From Actinomycetes bacterium (GTDB taxonomy: Bacteria; Actinomycetota; Coriobacteriia; Coriobacteriales; Eggerthellaceae), in contig JAEYEL010000212.1 in the NCBI GenBank assembly GCA_023403475.1, forward strand, positions 1 through 6,045: a DNA stretch of 6,045 nt, read 5' to 3'. The position numbers and the translations under genes were made by a program. Position 1 is the first letter of the stretch. Every line of letters starts with the position of its first letter. Positions 5,226 to 6,045 of this stretch are shown in pieces. Below the pieces are notes generated by a model that made no database searches, was not told where the DNA came from, and saw only the letters and a list, made by a program, of their open reading frames with translations.

Positions 5226-5609
5226 CTACGACAGGCGGCGCAGAACCGGCGGAAGATCTGCGGCGCGCACGAGGGAATGCACGCTTTCGCGCGTTTCCAA
5301 CTCGTGCACGCGGTCGGCCAAGCGGCGCACGCGTTTGTGCAAATCGTCAAGCTCTTGGTCACGCTCGTCAAGCCGCCCCTGCAAGTCCAGAATGCGAATG
5401 ACTCCGGCCAAGTTTATGCCTTCGCCCGTCAGCTCGTTGATAAGTTCAAGCCTTTCGATGTCGGCCTGCGAGTACATGCGCGTGTTGCCGCTCGTTCGCT
5501 GCGGCGTGACTAAGCCCTTCTGCTCGTAGGTCCGCAATGTCTGCGGATGCACTCCGGCCAATTCGGCGGCCACACTTATCATGTACAGGGGGCGGTTTCG
5601 GTCGTTCAT
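5226..5609 (-). CDS. hspR: HspR heat-shock repressor (MerR family)
   Basis: This small DNA-binding repressor, 127 residues from the preferred start, is the actinobacterial-type regulator that usually represses dnaK and clpB promoters at HAIR sites (CTTGAGT-N7-ACTCAAG) with DnaK as co-repressor. The MerR winged helix-turn-helix is plain: YMISVAAELAGVHPQTLRTY (9-28), then KGLVTPQRTSGNTRMYS (31-47) and NLAGVIRILDL (66-76). A heptad-rich charged segment follows (about 77-110), suited to dimerisation. Two starts are possible. The ATG at 5609 overlaps the dnaJ stop as ATGA and has AGGA at 5620-5617, 7 bases upstream; the ATG at 5615 would leave only one base of spacing. I prefer 5609. The gene sits between dnaJ and clpB, the usual actinobacterial layout. 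I found no HAIR site in the window, so autoregulation probably acts at the promoter upstream of dnaK. Confidence 0.95.
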   Translation of the reverse strand: MNDRNRPLYMISVAAELAGVHPQTLRTYEQKGLVTPQRTSGNTRMYSQADIERLELINELTGEGINLAGVIRILDLQGRLDERDQELDDLHKRVRRLADRVHELETRESVHSLVRAADLPPVLRRLS

Positions 5610-6045
5610 CGCCATGTCCTCACGTCTTCCGTCGTCGCCGCCAAGAAATCTTCCATTGCCCGACGCTGCCGCTCGTTCATAGTGCGCGGCACTTCCACCC
5701 TAACCTTTATCTTGAGGTCGCCCGTGCCTGAGCCTTTCACGCGAGGGGCGCCCTTGCCCTTAATGGTGAGCACGGCTGCGTCCTGCGTGCCCGCCGGCAC
5801 CTTCACGCGCACCTTCGTGCCGTCGGGGGCGGGCACTACGATACTTGCGCCCAGCGCCGCTTCGGCAACCGTTACCGGCACGTCAACGTACACGTCAGCA
5901 CCCTTGCGAGAATAGTATGCATGCGGCTCGATCTTCGTCGTAATGAGCAGATCGCCCGCTTCCCCACCGTTCTCGCCAAGACCGCCCTTGCCTTTGAAGC
6001 GCAGCCGACCGCCGTCCACAGCGCCGGCCGGAATCTTCACGGTAA
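5606..6045 (-). CDS. dnaJ: DnaJ (Hsp40) C-terminal part, 5' end outside window
   Basis: The frame is open to the right edge, leaving 145 visible residues that cover the end of substrate-binding domain CTD I and all of CTD II. Diagnostic pieces are TVKIPAGAVDGGRLRFKGKG, then GDLLITTKIEPHAYYSRKGA, VPVTVAEAALGASIVVPAPD, VRVKVPAGTQDAAVLTIKGK and GDLKIKVRVEVP. DnaJ delivers unfolded clients to DnaK and stimulates its ATPase. The J-domain and, if present, the zinc-finger region lie outside, so a type I DnaJ cannot be told from a CbpA-like protein by sequence alone; the hspR-clpB context favours the operon DnaJ. A GTG at 6040 is in frame but is an internal valine of the conserved domain, not a start. 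The stop overlaps the hspR start (ATGA). Confidence 0.9.
   Translation of the reverse strand, partial: TVKIPAGAVDGGRLRFKGKGGLGENGGEAGDLLITTKIEPHAYYSRKGADVYVDVPVTVAEAALGASIVVPAPDGTKVRVKVPAGTQDAAVLTIKGKGAPRVKGSGTGDLKIKVRVEVPRTMNERQRRAMEDFLAATTEDVRTWR

Noticed and set aside
4327..5529. 400-codon plus-strand frame opposite clpB and hspR
   Set aside because: It is a shadow of two certain genes on the minus strand; its His/Leu/Arg-rich composition and lack of motifs fit an antisense frame in GC-rich coding DNA.

Overview
The window looks like chromosome of a GC-rich actinomycete, most likely a gut-type Coriobacteriia (Eggerthella/Slackia/Gordonibacter-like). This is inferred from the GC-rich codon use, from an HspR repressor gene lying between the dnaJ end and clpB (an actinobacterial arrangement), and from the style of the DNA-repair and IS5-family proteins. 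No species can be fixed from the sequence alone.

Left part (1-1053, + strand): an alkylation-damage repair pair. The first gene enters from outside the window. Its visible part appears to be the very end of an O6-methylguanine-DNA methyltransferase (Ogt/MGMT) domain joined, without a stop, to an Ada-type zinc/phosphotriester-methyl-acceptor domain. This is the reverse of the domain order in E. coli Ada, and the usual AraC-type HTH is not seen. One base after its stop begins an AlkA-like HhH-GPD 3-methyladenine DNA glycosylase. Together they would deal with O6-alkylguanine, methylphosphotriesters and N-alkylpurines.

Middle (1054-2460): a gene-free, repeat-rich stretch of about 1.4 kb. It holds two identical 27-bp direct repeats exactly 60 bp apart with a third copy inverted downstream, several perfect hairpins, a 66-bp-spaced duplication, a possible minus-strand promoter, and a roughly 0.5-kb dead IS5-family element. 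That element keeps its imperfect terminal inverted repeats, but its transposase has lost its centre and carries Gly in place of the catalytic Glu. To its right lie a 19-bp-period repeat, a GC-rich imperfect tandem repeat and a UUCG-loop terminator facing clpB.

Right part (2461-6045, - strand): a heat-shock operon read right to left: the 3' end of dnaJ, hspR (overlapping dnaJ by ATGA) and clpB. DnaJ and ClpB act in the DnaK/ClpB disaggregation pathway, and HspR is the MerR-family repressor that usually controls such operons with DnaK as co-repressor. The controlling promoter is expected upstream of the window's right edge; no HspR (HAIR) site was recognised here.
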